Shown: piece after piece, positions 16,144-25,274 of the stretch
Position numbering within the stretch: position 1 is the first letter of the stretch
Layout of the letters: each line of letters opens with the position of its first letter
Assembly: GCA_038148375.1 (NCBI GenBank)
Contig: JAYQVH010000001.1
Location: 379,473-443,472 of the forward strand
Length of the DNA stretch: 64,000 nt
DNA from: CAWUEX02 sp038148375
GTDB taxonomy: Bacteria; Pseudomonadota; Alphaproteobacteria; Rhodospirillales; Rhodospirillaceae
Direction: 5' to 3'
Program-made: the position numbers and the translations under genes
Notes under the pieces: model-generated
The model's database searches: none
Seen by the model: the letters and a program-made list of their open reading frames with translations, nothing else
Told to the model about the DNA's origin: nothing

Positions 16144-16947
16144 ATGAGCATTGGCATCGGAGTCGTTGGCTGCGCAGGCCGTATGGGCCGCATGGTCATT
16201 CAGGAAGTGCTGGCAACAGACGGATGCCATCTGGCTGGTGGAACCGAGGCGCCCGGCGGACCAGCCGGACAGGACCTCGGCACACTTGTCGGAGCTGAGC
16301 CCGCGGGTGTCGTTGTCAGCGAAGATCCGGCCGATTTGTTCGCGAATTCGGATGCCGTTATCGACTTTACGGTCCCCGCAGCAACCCGCATTTTTGCGGC
16401 GGCCGCATCGTCTTCCGGCACGTGTTATGTGGTCGGCACGACAGGTCTGTCCGCTGAAGATCAAGCCGCTATCGATGCCGCGTCGGCCCGCGCGCCCATC
16501 GTCCAGGCCCCGAATTTTTCCGTAGGCGTGAATTTGTTGTTTGCCTTGACCAAACAGGTCGCGGCGACGCTCGGCCCGGATTACGACATCGAAATTCTCG
16601 AGATGCATCACCGGCACAAGGTTGACGCTCCTTCGGGTACCGCGCTCGAGTTAGGCGAAGCGGCGGCGGCCGGACGCCAGGTTGCGCTCGACAGCGTCGC
16701 GCGTACCGCGCGTGAAGGACATACAGGACCGCGCGCCGCCGGTGAAATAGGGTTTGCAACTTTACGCGGCGGCGGTGTCATCGGCGACCACACAGCCATT
16801 TTCGCTAATGAGGTTGAGCGCTTAGAGCTAACCCATAAAGCCGGATCGCGCGGCATCTTCGCCGGAGGAGCGGTGCGTGCCGCCGTATGGCTGCAAGGCA
16901 AAGACCCCGGCCTGTACAGCATGGCCGACGTCCTCGGTCTCGCCTGA
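16144..16947 (+). CDS. dapB: 4-hydroxy-tetrahydrodipicolinate reductase
   Basis: The 267-residue protein has the DapB dinucleotide-binding start GVVGCAGRMGRM, the VGTTGLS loop, and the substrate-binding segment EMHHRHKVDAPSGTALELGE, which includes the catalytic His-His and the Lys and Thr that grip the substrate. It catalyses the NAD(P)H-dependent reduction in the diaminopimelate/lysine pathway in the cytoplasm. I take the ATG at 16144, with GGGGAG upstream; an earlier in-frame start would add 29 unrelated residues. nth begins ten bases after its stop, so they are likely cotranscribed. Confidence 0.96.
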   Translation: MSIGIGVVGCAGRMGRMVIQEVLATDGCHLAGGTEAPGGPAGQDLGTLVGAEPAGVVVSEDPADLFANSDAVIDFTVPAATRIFAAAASSSGTCYVVGTTGLSAEDQAAIDAASARAPIVQAPNFSVGVNLLFALTKQVAATLGPDYDIEILEMHHRHKVDAPSGTALELGEAAAAGRQVALDSVARTAREGHTGPRAAGEIGFATLRGGGVIGDHTAIFANEVERLELTHKAGSRGIFAGGAVRAAVWLQGKDPGLYSMADVLGLA

Positions 16948-16957
16948 GCATTCGCCC

Positions 16958-17668
16958 GTGCGCGTTAAAGACATCCCGGATTTTTTTAGCCGCTTGCAGG
17001 CTTTGGAGCCTGAACCGAAAGGCGAACTCAACTACGTAAATCCATATACCTTGCTGGTTGCGGTGGTGCTTTCCGCCCAGGCAACGGATGTTGGCGTCAA
17101 TAAAGCCACGGGCCCGCTGTTTCAGGTTGTCGATACGCCGGAGAAAATGGTCGGGCTCGGCGAAGCCGGGCTCAAGGATTTCATTAAGACCATCGGTCTC
17201 TACAATTCAAAGGCTAAGAACGTCATCGCGTTGTCGCGTATCTTGATAGACCAGTACGCCAGCACCGTACCCGAGGACCGCGATATTCTGGAAACGCTAC
17301 CGGGCGTTGGACGTAAGACGGCGAACGTCGTGCTTAATATTGCCTTTGGCCATCCAACCATTGCCGTCGACACCCACATCTTCCGTGTTGGCAACCGAAC
17401 CGGCCTGGCGCCTGGCAAGACGCCGCTTGAGGTTGAAAAGAAGCTAGAGAAGCGAACACCCGATGAGTTCAAGCGTCATGCCCATCATTGGCTGATTTTG
17501 CACGGACGGTACCTGTGCAAAGCGCGGACGCCGGAATGCTGGAGGTGTCCGGTGGCGGACTTGTGCGATTTCAAACCGAAGACGCTTCCCCCCGATCAGC
17601 GGCCGGCCAAACCGAAAACCAAATCCAAGGCGAAAAAGAAAGCTGTACCTAGACGCCGCAGAAAGTAA
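16958..17668 (+). CDS. nth: Endonuclease III (Nth)
   Basis: From the GTG at 16958 the protein has 236 residues. The helix-hairpin-helix LPGVGRKTANVVL carries the catalytic Lys120 and VDTH the catalytic Asp138, the same numbers as in E. coli Nth. The [4Fe-4S] loop is C-X6-C-X2-C-X5-C (CKARTPECWRC onward). It is a bifunctional glycosylase/AP lyase removing oxidised pyrimidines. The C-terminus carries an extra Lys/Arg/Pro-rich tail of about 25 residues (PKTKSKAKKKAVPRRRRK), likely a DNA-binding extension. Start choice: the GTG lies just downstream of dapB and gives the family N-terminus. Confidence 0.94.
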   Translation: MRVKDIPDFFSRLQALEPEPKGELNYVNPYTLLVAVVLSAQATDVGVNKATGPLFQVVDTPEKMVGLGEAGLKDFIKTIGLYNSKAKNVIALSRILIDQYASTVPEDRDILETLPGVGRKTANVVLNIAFGHPTIAVDTHIFRVGNRTGLAPGKTPLEVEKKLEKRTPDEFKRHAHHWLILHGRYLCKARTPECWRCPVADLCDFKPKTLPPDQRPAKPKTKSKAKKKAVPRRRRK

Positions 17669-17673
17669 GCGGA

Positions 17674-18069
17674 CTAGCTTCTTTCTGCGTCAATCACGTC
17701 GATGGTGCCTTCGACACGGCCACCCGACGAGATCGAAATATTCTTATAGAAAATCGTGCCTTTGACGTGTCCGGATTCAGCGACGTCCAGAGTCTGGCGC
17801 GCGCGCAGAGTCCCTTCAAAGGTACCTGCGATATGCGCATGGCCAACTTCCGCGTCGCCCTTAAACAGCCCGCCTTCGGCCACTTCGATGGGCGACCCTT
17901 TCCTAAACGGCTTCAGTGGCGGAGAAACACGTGGCGCACCGACGCCAAGCGACAGTGCTCCGATTTCAGGTGCAGACGATCCAGTCACGCGACCTGCGGC
18001 GTGATTACCGCCTGCTGTGTCACGGTGTGAGGTTTCACCCGATGAATCTGTCATTTTCAAGCCCGACAT
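17674..18069 (-). CDS. Bactofilin-family polymer-forming protein
   Basis: With the ATG at 18069 the protein is 131 aa. The first 55 residues are low-complexity and Pro/Gly-rich; the rest is the repetitive right-handed beta-helix of bactofilins, as in AGTFEGTLRARQTLDVAESG and HVKGTIFYKNISISSGGRVE. Bactofilins assemble nucleotide-independent filaments used in cell shape, stalk or polarity functions. The downstream partner often seen elsewhere, an M23 peptidase, is not adjacent here. Alternative starts at 18078 (TTG) and 18054 (ATG) are in frame. The EI24-type membrane gene lies 28 bases upstream in the same direction and may share a transcript. Confidence 0.8.
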   Translation of the reverse strand: MSGLKMTDSSGETSHRDTAGGNHAAGRVTGSSAPEIGALSLGVGAPRVSPPLKPFRKGSPIEVAEGGLFKGDAEVGHAHIAGTFEGTLRARQTLDVAESGHVKGTIFYKNISISSGGRVEGTIDVIDAERS

Positions 18070-18097
18070 GCGTCCCAATTCCCCAAGGCCGAGGCCG

Positions 18098-18757
18098 TTA
18101 CGCGCCTCTTAACCTGTGAAAGAAGTGTACCATGGCCGCGGCGCCGAGCACAGGGGCGATCATGTTGACGATAGGAATTGTTAGCAGAAACGCAGTCGCC
18201 CCTCCCATCGCAATGACGCGCGTCCGATGGCGCCGCCGCAACGCTGCTGCCTCCTTCGCCCGCATCCTTCGCAGCGCCGCGACCTCAAAATATTCTCGTC
18301 CAAGCAGTGCACCATTCAATAGGTAGTAGACGACGATGTTCACGACGGGGATGAAGTAAAGCGGTAGCGCAAGAATATTCAGCACAATGGTCAGCAGGAT
18401 CAGCCGTCCCGAGGTGGTGGCCAGTGTCCCCCATCCCATGGCCAGGGGCGGCTCGAGCCCGGGGTAATGTTTCGCCTCGACGGCATCGGCGACGTCTTCC
18501 AGCAAGACCGAGACAAAGCCGCTGACGACACCGGGGAATAAAATCAAGGCGATGATTACTGCCGCCAGGCCGCCGAAGACGTCGCCCGCGGTTTCCAGCC
18601 AGCCGATGTCGAAGACGGACGTTGCCGTCAGCCCCCAACTCACAGCTGTAATTAACACCGCGTATATGGCTAGGGTCGCCAGAACGCTTTTCCAGATGAC
18701 CGACCGGATCCTGGGGTCGGATAACTGGCCGAAGGCCTTTAAATAAGCGCTGAACAT
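18098..18757 (-). CDS. EI24-domain (CysZ-like) membrane protein
   Basis: The 219-residue protein starts MFSAYLKAFGQLSDPRIRSV and contains about five hydrophobic segments, including ILLTIVLNILALPLYFIPVV and a long pair at 72-90. The YLLNGALLGREYFEVAALRR stretch is the EI24/CysZ signature. CysZ imports sulfate in enterobacteria, but many alphaproteobacterial EI24 proteins are uncharacterised, so I do not assign sulfate transport. The C-terminal loop is rich in Arg/Ala. It is divergent from the adenosine-kinase-like gene. Confidence 0.78.
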   Translation of the reverse strand: MFSAYLKAFGQLSDPRIRSVIWKSVLATLAIYAVLITAVSWGLTATSVFDIGWLETAGDVFGGLAAVIIALILFPGVVSGFVSVLLEDVADAVEAKHYPGLEPPLAMGWGTLATTSGRLILLTIVLNILALPLYFIPVVNIVVYYLLNGALLGREYFEVAALRRMRAKEAAALRRRHRTRVIAMGGATAFLLTIPIVNMIAPVLGAAAMVHFFHRLRGA

Positions 18758-18784
18758 CGCGGCGCAGGTCTCCTAAGGTGCCGG

Positions 18785-18812
18785 TTGTGTCGCCAAGAAG
18801 CGCCGTTATACT
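18785..18812 (+). promoter_or_regulatory. Promoter upstream of the PfkB-family kinase gene
   Basis: TTGTGT (18785-18790), a 16-base spacer, and TATACT (18807-18812) fit a sigma70 promoter. The expected start near 18819 leaves a leader of about 54 bases with AGGAG before the ATG at 18873. Confidence 0.5.
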
Positions 18813-18872
18813 GCGCCGCCAATCGCCACCCTGTCCAATTCAGCGCCTTTTCCGTCAAGATCAGGAGATCCC

Positions 18873-19880
18873 ATGTCTTTTTCCACCAAGGCCGATGCAC
18901 AGTTCGACGTTGTTGGTATTGGCAGCGCCATCGTCGATATTATCGCGCACGCGGATGACGCGTTTCTGTCCAACCATGATGCCCATAAGGGCACCATGGT
19001 GATGGTCGACGAAAGGAAATCCGAAGCCCTTTATCAGGAAATCGGTCAAGCCATCGAGGCCTCGGGCGGCTCCGCTGCCAACACCATGGCGGGTATCGCG
19101 TCATTCGGGGGTAAGCCGGCTTTTATCGGCAAGACCAAGTCTGATCAGCTCGGCAAGATCTTTAGCCACGACATCCGTGCCGTCGGGGTGCACTACGATA
19201 CGGCCGCCAATCCAGATGGCGAGGCCACGGCGCGATGTATTGTTTTGGTTACACCGGACGCGCAGCGCACCATGTTCACCTATCTCGGCGCCAGCGGCAC
19301 TCTCGGCGCGGCGGACATGGATGACAATCTGATCGCGTCGGCGAAGATGATCTATATCGAAGGCTACCAGTGGGATTTGCCAGAGACCAAAAAAGCGATC
19401 ATCAACGCCTGCAAGATTGCTGAGAAATCCGGCGGAAAGGTGGCGCTCACGCTGTCCGATCCGTTTGTTGTTGAACGCCACCGCAACGATCTGTTCGATC
19501 TGGTCAACCAGCACGTCGATGTTCTGTTTGGCAATGAGATCGAAATCACAACACTGTTTCGCGCCAACAGCTTCGATGAAGCGGTTGAAGCTCTGGAGGG
19601 GCGCGTCCACCTTGCCGCCCTGACGCGCGGCGCCGAAGGTGCGGTGACCTTTAGCAAGAATGAGCTGATCGTCACCCCCGCGAAAACGCGGGGCCAGGTG
19701 GTGGATACCACCGGAGCAGGCGACCTTTACGCCGCCGGTTTTCTCTATGGCCTGACGCACGGACATACGTTAAAGAGCTGCGCTGAACTCGGCGCGCTGG
19801 CCGCCGGGGAAGTCATTTCACACATCGGTGCCCGGCCGGAGGTGTCGCTCAAGGATTTGGCGGCCGAAGCCGGTCTTTAA
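18873..19880 (+). CDS. PfkB-family sugar/nucleoside kinase (adenosine-kinase-like)
   Basis: The 335-residue protein has the PfkB fold: VVGIGSAIVDIIAHADD at the start, the ASGGSAANTMAGIASFGGKP substrate region, and DTTGAGDLYAAGFLYGL, where Asp of GAGD is the catalytic base. The spacing and N-terminus resemble the proteobacterial group annotated as adenosine kinase rather than ribokinase or fructokinase. It phosphorylates a sugar hydroxyl using ATP; adenosine is the best guess by family. typA follows 35 bases later in the same direction, so these may be cotranscribed. AGGAG sits before the start. Confidence 0.82.
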   Translation: MSFSTKADAQFDVVGIGSAIVDIIAHADDAFLSNHDAHKGTMVMVDERKSEALYQEIGQAIEASGGSAANTMAGIASFGGKPAFIGKTKSDQLGKIFSHDIRAVGVHYDTAANPDGEATARCIVLVTPDAQRTMFTYLGASGTLGAADMDDNLIASAKMIYIEGYQWDLPETKKAIINACKIAEKSGGKVALTLSDPFVVERHRNDLFDLVNQHVDVLFGNEIEITTLFRANSFDEAVEALEGRVHLAALTRGAEGAVTFSKNELIVTPAKTRGQVVDTTGAGDLYAAGFLYGLTHGHTLKSCAELGALAAGEVISHIGARPEVSLKDLAAEAGL

Positions 19881-19915
19881 GCAGCACCGCCCGAACCATT
19901 GATCGGACCGTCTTA

Positions 19916-21739
<1,824 letters not shown>

Positions 21740-21748
21740 TCTTTGCGG

Positions 21749-23065
21749 ATGCAGTCAACGCCCGCGCACAGTTGGAGCGACACACTCAAGCTTTATTGCC
21801 AGCGGCGCATCATCGTCATTCTTTTGCTCGGATTTGCCGCTGGCCTACCCTTTCAGTTGATGTTTAGCACGTTGACGGCGTGGTTGTCCGAGGCCGGGGT
21901 CAGCAAGACCACCATCGGTCTCTTTGTCCTTACCGGGATTGCATTTTCCTTCAAATTTCTCTGGGCGCCGCTGGTCGACCGGTTGCCGTTGCCGGTCGTT
22001 ACGCGCCGGATTGGCCAACGCCGCAGCTGGCTCGCGCTGGCACAAATCGTGTGCGTCGTTAGTTTGGTCCAGATCGGTCTTTCTGATCCTGGGACAGACT
22101 TAACGACGACAGCTTTATGGGTGGTCGTTCTCGCTTTTGCGTCGGCGACCCAGGACATCGCCATCGACGCCTACCGCATCGAGACACTGGAAGAGGACGA
22201 GCAAGGCGCAGGCGCGGCTGTTTATCAACTGGGCTACCGTCTCGCGATGATTTTGTCTGGGGGAGGAGCCCTGATCCTTGCAGATATCGTAAGCTGGCAG
22301 ATTGTTTATGCGGTCATGGCAGCGTGTATGAGTCTCGGTCTGCTGACAACGCTGCTTAGTCCTGAACCAAAGAGTGTGCCGCGCGCCGAGTCAGGTCATA
22401 CAGGCGCGCAGCGTTATATTGAGTGGATCAAAGAATCGGTCATCGCCCCCTTCGCCGATTTTATGGGCCGGCCAGGCTGGTGGCTGATTTTGCTGTTTGT
22501 CGTGTTCTACAAATATGCCGACGGCATATGGGCAGCGATGGCCAATCCGTTTTATCTAGAGCTCGGTTTTACCAAGAGCGAAATTGGCGCCGTGTCCAAG
22601 ACCTACGGCGTAGTAATGACCATCATTGGCGGGTTCCTCGGCGGTGCGATGGTGCTGCGCTTCGGTATCCTGAAATCGGTTCTGTTTGGCGCAGTTACGA
22701 TGGCGTTGACCAATCTGCTTTACGCCGCACTCGCGCTGATCGAGCCTACGATTCCGGCACTGGTCGTCGTCATCTCGATTGAAAATCTTGCCAACGGCAT
22801 CGGCGGCACGGCCTTCATCGCCTACCTGTCCAGCTTGTGCAATCTTGCCTACACAGCGACGCAATACGCGCTCTTATCGTCGTTCATGAACGTCGCGCGC
22901 ACGTTGCTCGCATCCGGCGGCGGGTGGCTTGCCGATCAGGTCGACTGGGCGACATTCTTCGTTCTGACCACTATCGCCGGTATTCCGGGTGTCGTTCTGC
23001 TGCTGTATCTGATCAAGATGTTTCCGCAGCATACCCATACGGCGCGCGCGGAAGTTAGGTCTTAA
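21749..23065 (+). CDS. AmpG-like MFS transporter
   Basis: The 438-residue protein has about 12 membrane helices. The N-terminal half reads LLLGFAAGLPFQLMFSTLTA, then KFLWAPLVDRLPLP and ATQDIAIDAYRIETL, which match AmpG, the inner-membrane importer of anhydromuropeptides in peptidoglycan recycling. Central and C-terminal helices show MFS signatures (GAVSKTYGVVMTIIGGFLGG, LSSFMNVARTLLASGGGWLA). I use the ATG at 21749; a TTG at 21743 is also open. It follows typA closely. No ampD or beta-lactamase gene is nearby, so recycling function is inferred from family only. Its stop overlaps the end of the opposing DUF3891 gene by four bases. Confidence 0.82.
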   Translation: MQSTPAHSWSDTLKLYCQRRIIVILLLGFAAGLPFQLMFSTLTAWLSEAGVSKTTIGLFVLTGIAFSFKFLWAPLVDRLPLPVVTRRIGQRRSWLALAQIVCVVSLVQIGLSDPGTDLTTTALWVVVLAFASATQDIAIDAYRIETLEEDEQGAGAAVYQLGYRLAMILSGGGALILADIVSWQIVYAVMAACMSLGLLTTLLSPEPKSVPRAESGHTGAQRYIEWIKESVIAPFADFMGRPGWWLILLFVVFYKYADGIWAAMANPFYLELGFTKSEIGAVSKTYGVVMTIIGGFLGGAMVLRFGILKSVLFGAVTMALTNLLYAALALIEPTIPALVVVISIENLANGIGGTAFIAYLSSLCNLAYTATQYALLSSFMNVARTLLASGGGWLADQVDWATFFVLTTIAGIPGVVLLLYLIKMFPQHTHTARAEVRS

Positions 23066-23850
23066 CCTGTCACAAACCTGACCGTCTGACGTGATACTGG
23101 TGTGTCGTCATACAGCTTAGGTCCGTCGATGGCCGGGTCCTGCGGTTCTAGCCAGCGGCCTTCGAAATAGACCTCGACGCCATCCGCATTGAAGGGGAAC
23201 GGTGCCGCGGCATACACACCGGGTTCGCGTTCAATAACTGTGATGGTGACATCGTCACCGGCGCGGGTCGGCACGTTGTGCACGTCTGTTTCGCCGCGCT
23301 CTCCTTCTGCTTTGCAGTGGAAATACAAAGACAGCGTGTCGAAAAACTGCAGCTGCTTGTATGCCGTCCACAACGTGTTGTCGTCGATGCCGAGTTCAGG
23401 ACGTTTCTCCTCCTGATAGGCGAGCTGCTCTTCCAATACTTTTTCGGCAAAAGCTTTGTTGTCGCCCTGCAGCCGTCCGAGAATTCCCGGCGGCGACTTG
23501 CCATATTGTCCATTGAGCAGGCCGGCCGTGTGCATGCTTGAGAGCAGGCCGGCCAGCGCGCTGTGTTCGCCATTGAACTTCGGTGAGCCGCGCATCGTCT
23601 TCGATGTGTATTCGAACGGCGTCTGCGTCAGGTGATAGGGCAGCCCTGTTTCAGGATTGATCAGCACCAGCGCATCGACGGGCCGCCACCCCGCATCGTG
23701 ATGGGCGATGACATAGCGCACGGACTCATCTTCAACCGCGGCGAACACTTCATTACCGAACACGGCGGCCAGCCTATCGGCGAACGCCGTGTGCTGCTCC
23801 ATGGTCATACAGAAGCGCGCGCCTCCAGCCGGGTTGTCCTGGACGATCAT
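23062..23850 (-). CDS. DUF3891 family protein
   Basis: The 262-residue protein matches the DUF3891 pattern: an N-terminal EQHTAFADRLAAVFG, then VIAHHDAGWRPVD, a FEYTSKTM-centred region, HSALAGLLSSMHTAGLL and QLQFFDTLSLYFHCKAEGE. Two paired histidines (HHD) and the helical layout suggest a metal-dependent, HD-like hydrolase, though no function is established. Its ATG overlaps the stop of the histidine kinase by four bases and it ends the maeB-kinase-DUF3891 operon, so it may act with that kinase. Convergent with the ampG-like gene. Confidence 0.72.
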   Translation of the reverse strand: MIVQDNPAGGARFCMTMEQHTAFADRLAAVFGNEVFAAVEDESVRYVIAHHDAGWRPVDALVLINPETGLPYHLTQTPFEYTSKTMRGSPKFNGEHSALAGLLSSMHTAGLLNGQYGKSPPGILGRLQGDNKAFAEKVLEEQLAYQEEKRPELGIDDNTLWTAYKQLQFFDTLSLYFHCKAEGERGETDVHNVPTRAGDDVTITVIEREPGVYAAAPFPFNADGVEVYFEGRWLEPQDPAIDGPKLYDDTPVSRQTVRFVTG

Positions 23851-25274
23851 GCCGCTGTCGCAGGGCGCGCCGCCGGTTGAGCCGATGGTTTGGCCACAGG
23901 CAGGTATACCGAAAACGTGGAGCCTTCGCCGACCGTGCTGTCGATGATCAAATGACCGCGGTGGCGTTTGGTGATGTGCTTGACGATGGCCAGTCCTAGG
24001 CCGGTACCACCTAACTCACGCGAGCGGGCCGTATCGACCCGGTAAAACCGTTCGGTCAGGCGCGGAATGTGCTCGCGGGCAATCCCTCCGCCATAGTCTT
24101 GTATGGACACAGAAACCCAAGGTCCGCCACCGGCGCCGCTCGGAACCGTGTCCTGCAGGGCCACCGTTATGTCGACGTGCTCCGCGTCGCCTCCGTATTT
24201 GATCGCATTGAGGATCAGATTTTGGAAAATCTGACCCAGCTCATCCGTATCGCCCAACGCTTCCGGAACATCACCGGAGACTTCCACGTTCAAACGGACA
24301 TTGCGTTCTCCGGCCTGGCCGCTGAGCAATTCGCACGTCGTTTCCACCACCTTCGCAACATTCACAGACTCGGTCGGACGGGTGTGTACCTTCAACTCGA
24401 TGCGCGAGAGCGACAGCAGGTCATCGATCAAACGCGCCATCAGTGTCGCCTGTTTGAGCATGATATCCAGGAACCGCTTCTGCGCGTCGGGGTCGTCCTT
24501 GGCCGGCCCCCGTAGTGTTTCGATAAACCCAAGCAGGCTCGACAGAGGCGTGCGCAGTTCATGGCTGGCATTGGCAACGAAGTCGGCGCGCATGCGGTCC
24601 ATCTTCAACCGTTCGGTCAAGTCGTGAAACTGCAGGATCACTGCCGTTCCGTCGCTCGACGCTTTCGGCAGCACGCCGATGACGCACCCGAAGCTGCGTT
24701 CGACCGGGGCCGGCAACGTGAACCGGGCCTCGCTGGAAACCCCGGCATTGAGCGCGCGGTCAGTGGCATCGAGCACGCGCGGGTCGCGAATCACGGTGGC
24801 CAGGTCACCGCCGCCGAGCTGCCGTCCAAACAGTTCCGTCGCAGCACGGTTGGCACCGGTGATCTGACGCGCCGTGTCGATCAGCAACAGCGGGTCCGGC
24901 AAGCTGTCGAGAATGGCTTTACGGGAGGTGGCGAGATCGGTGGCCGCATCGCGCCGCTCCTCCCAGGAGTTCTGCAAAGTTGCCAAAGCCGTCGATAGCC
25001 GCCGCGCGGCTTCCGAGCCCGAAAACCGGGGGGCTTGTGCCGCCGGATCCTCAATTAGGTCTTCGGCGTACCGGATCAGGCGTTCGAAATCGCTGAGCAG
25101 GGTGAAGCACAGCGACACCGTCAAACCAAACACCACCGCGTCGGCAAAAATCGCCTCGCCTACCGGCAGGCGCCCGATCCCGGCAAGCACGCCCAGCACC
25201 ACCCAACCCGGCAGGCTGATCACCACCGTCCATCCCAAGACCCGGCGAAGTGGCGCCAAGCGCAATCGGCTCAC
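23847..25274 (-). CDS. PhoR-like membrane sensor histidine kinase
   Basis: The 475-residue protein has two membrane segments (about 14-34 and 42-60), a PAS domain (about 118-218, ILDSLPDPLLLID opening), a HisKA domain with the phospho-acceptor His238 (FVANASHELRTPLSSLLGF) and a HATPase domain with N-box LGQIFQNLILNAIKYGG and G-boxes near ELGGTGLGLAIVKHI. The layout and HisKA box are PhoR-like. No response regulator, pst genes or phoU lies nearby, so phosphate sensing is unproven. It starts with GTG, overlapping the maeB stop, and overlaps the DUF3891 gene. Confidence 0.84.
   Translation of the reverse strand: MSRLRLAPLRRVLGWTVVISLPGWVVLGVLAGIGRLPVGEAIFADAVVFGLTVSLCFTLLSDFERLIRYAEDLIEDPAAQAPRFSGSEAARRLSTALATLQNSWEERRDAATDLATSRKAILDSLPDPLLLIDTARQITGANRAATELFGRQLGGGDLATVIRDPRVLDATDRALNAGVSSEARFTLPAPVERSFGCVIGVLPKASSDGTAVILQFHDLTERLKMDRMRADFVANASHELRTPLSSLLGFIETLRGPAKDDPDAQKRFLDIMLKQATLMARLIDDLLSLSRIELKVHTRPTESVNVAKVVETTCELLSGQAGERNVRLNVEVSGDVPEALGDTDELGQIFQNLILNAIKYGGDAEHVDITVALQDTVPSGAGGGPWVSVSIQDYGGGIAREHIPRLTERFYRVDTARSRELGGTGLGLAIVKHITKRHRGHLIIDSTVGEGSTFSVYLPVAKPSAQPAARPATAA

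Noticed and set aside
18098..18757. Naming the EI24 protein cysZ
   Set aside because: Family match is to EI24 in general; no sulfate-assimilation genes are near.
23847..25274. Naming the kinase phoR with a pho regulon role
   Set aside because: No phoB, phoU or pst gene is adjacent; PAS and HisKA layout alone does not prove phosphate sensing.
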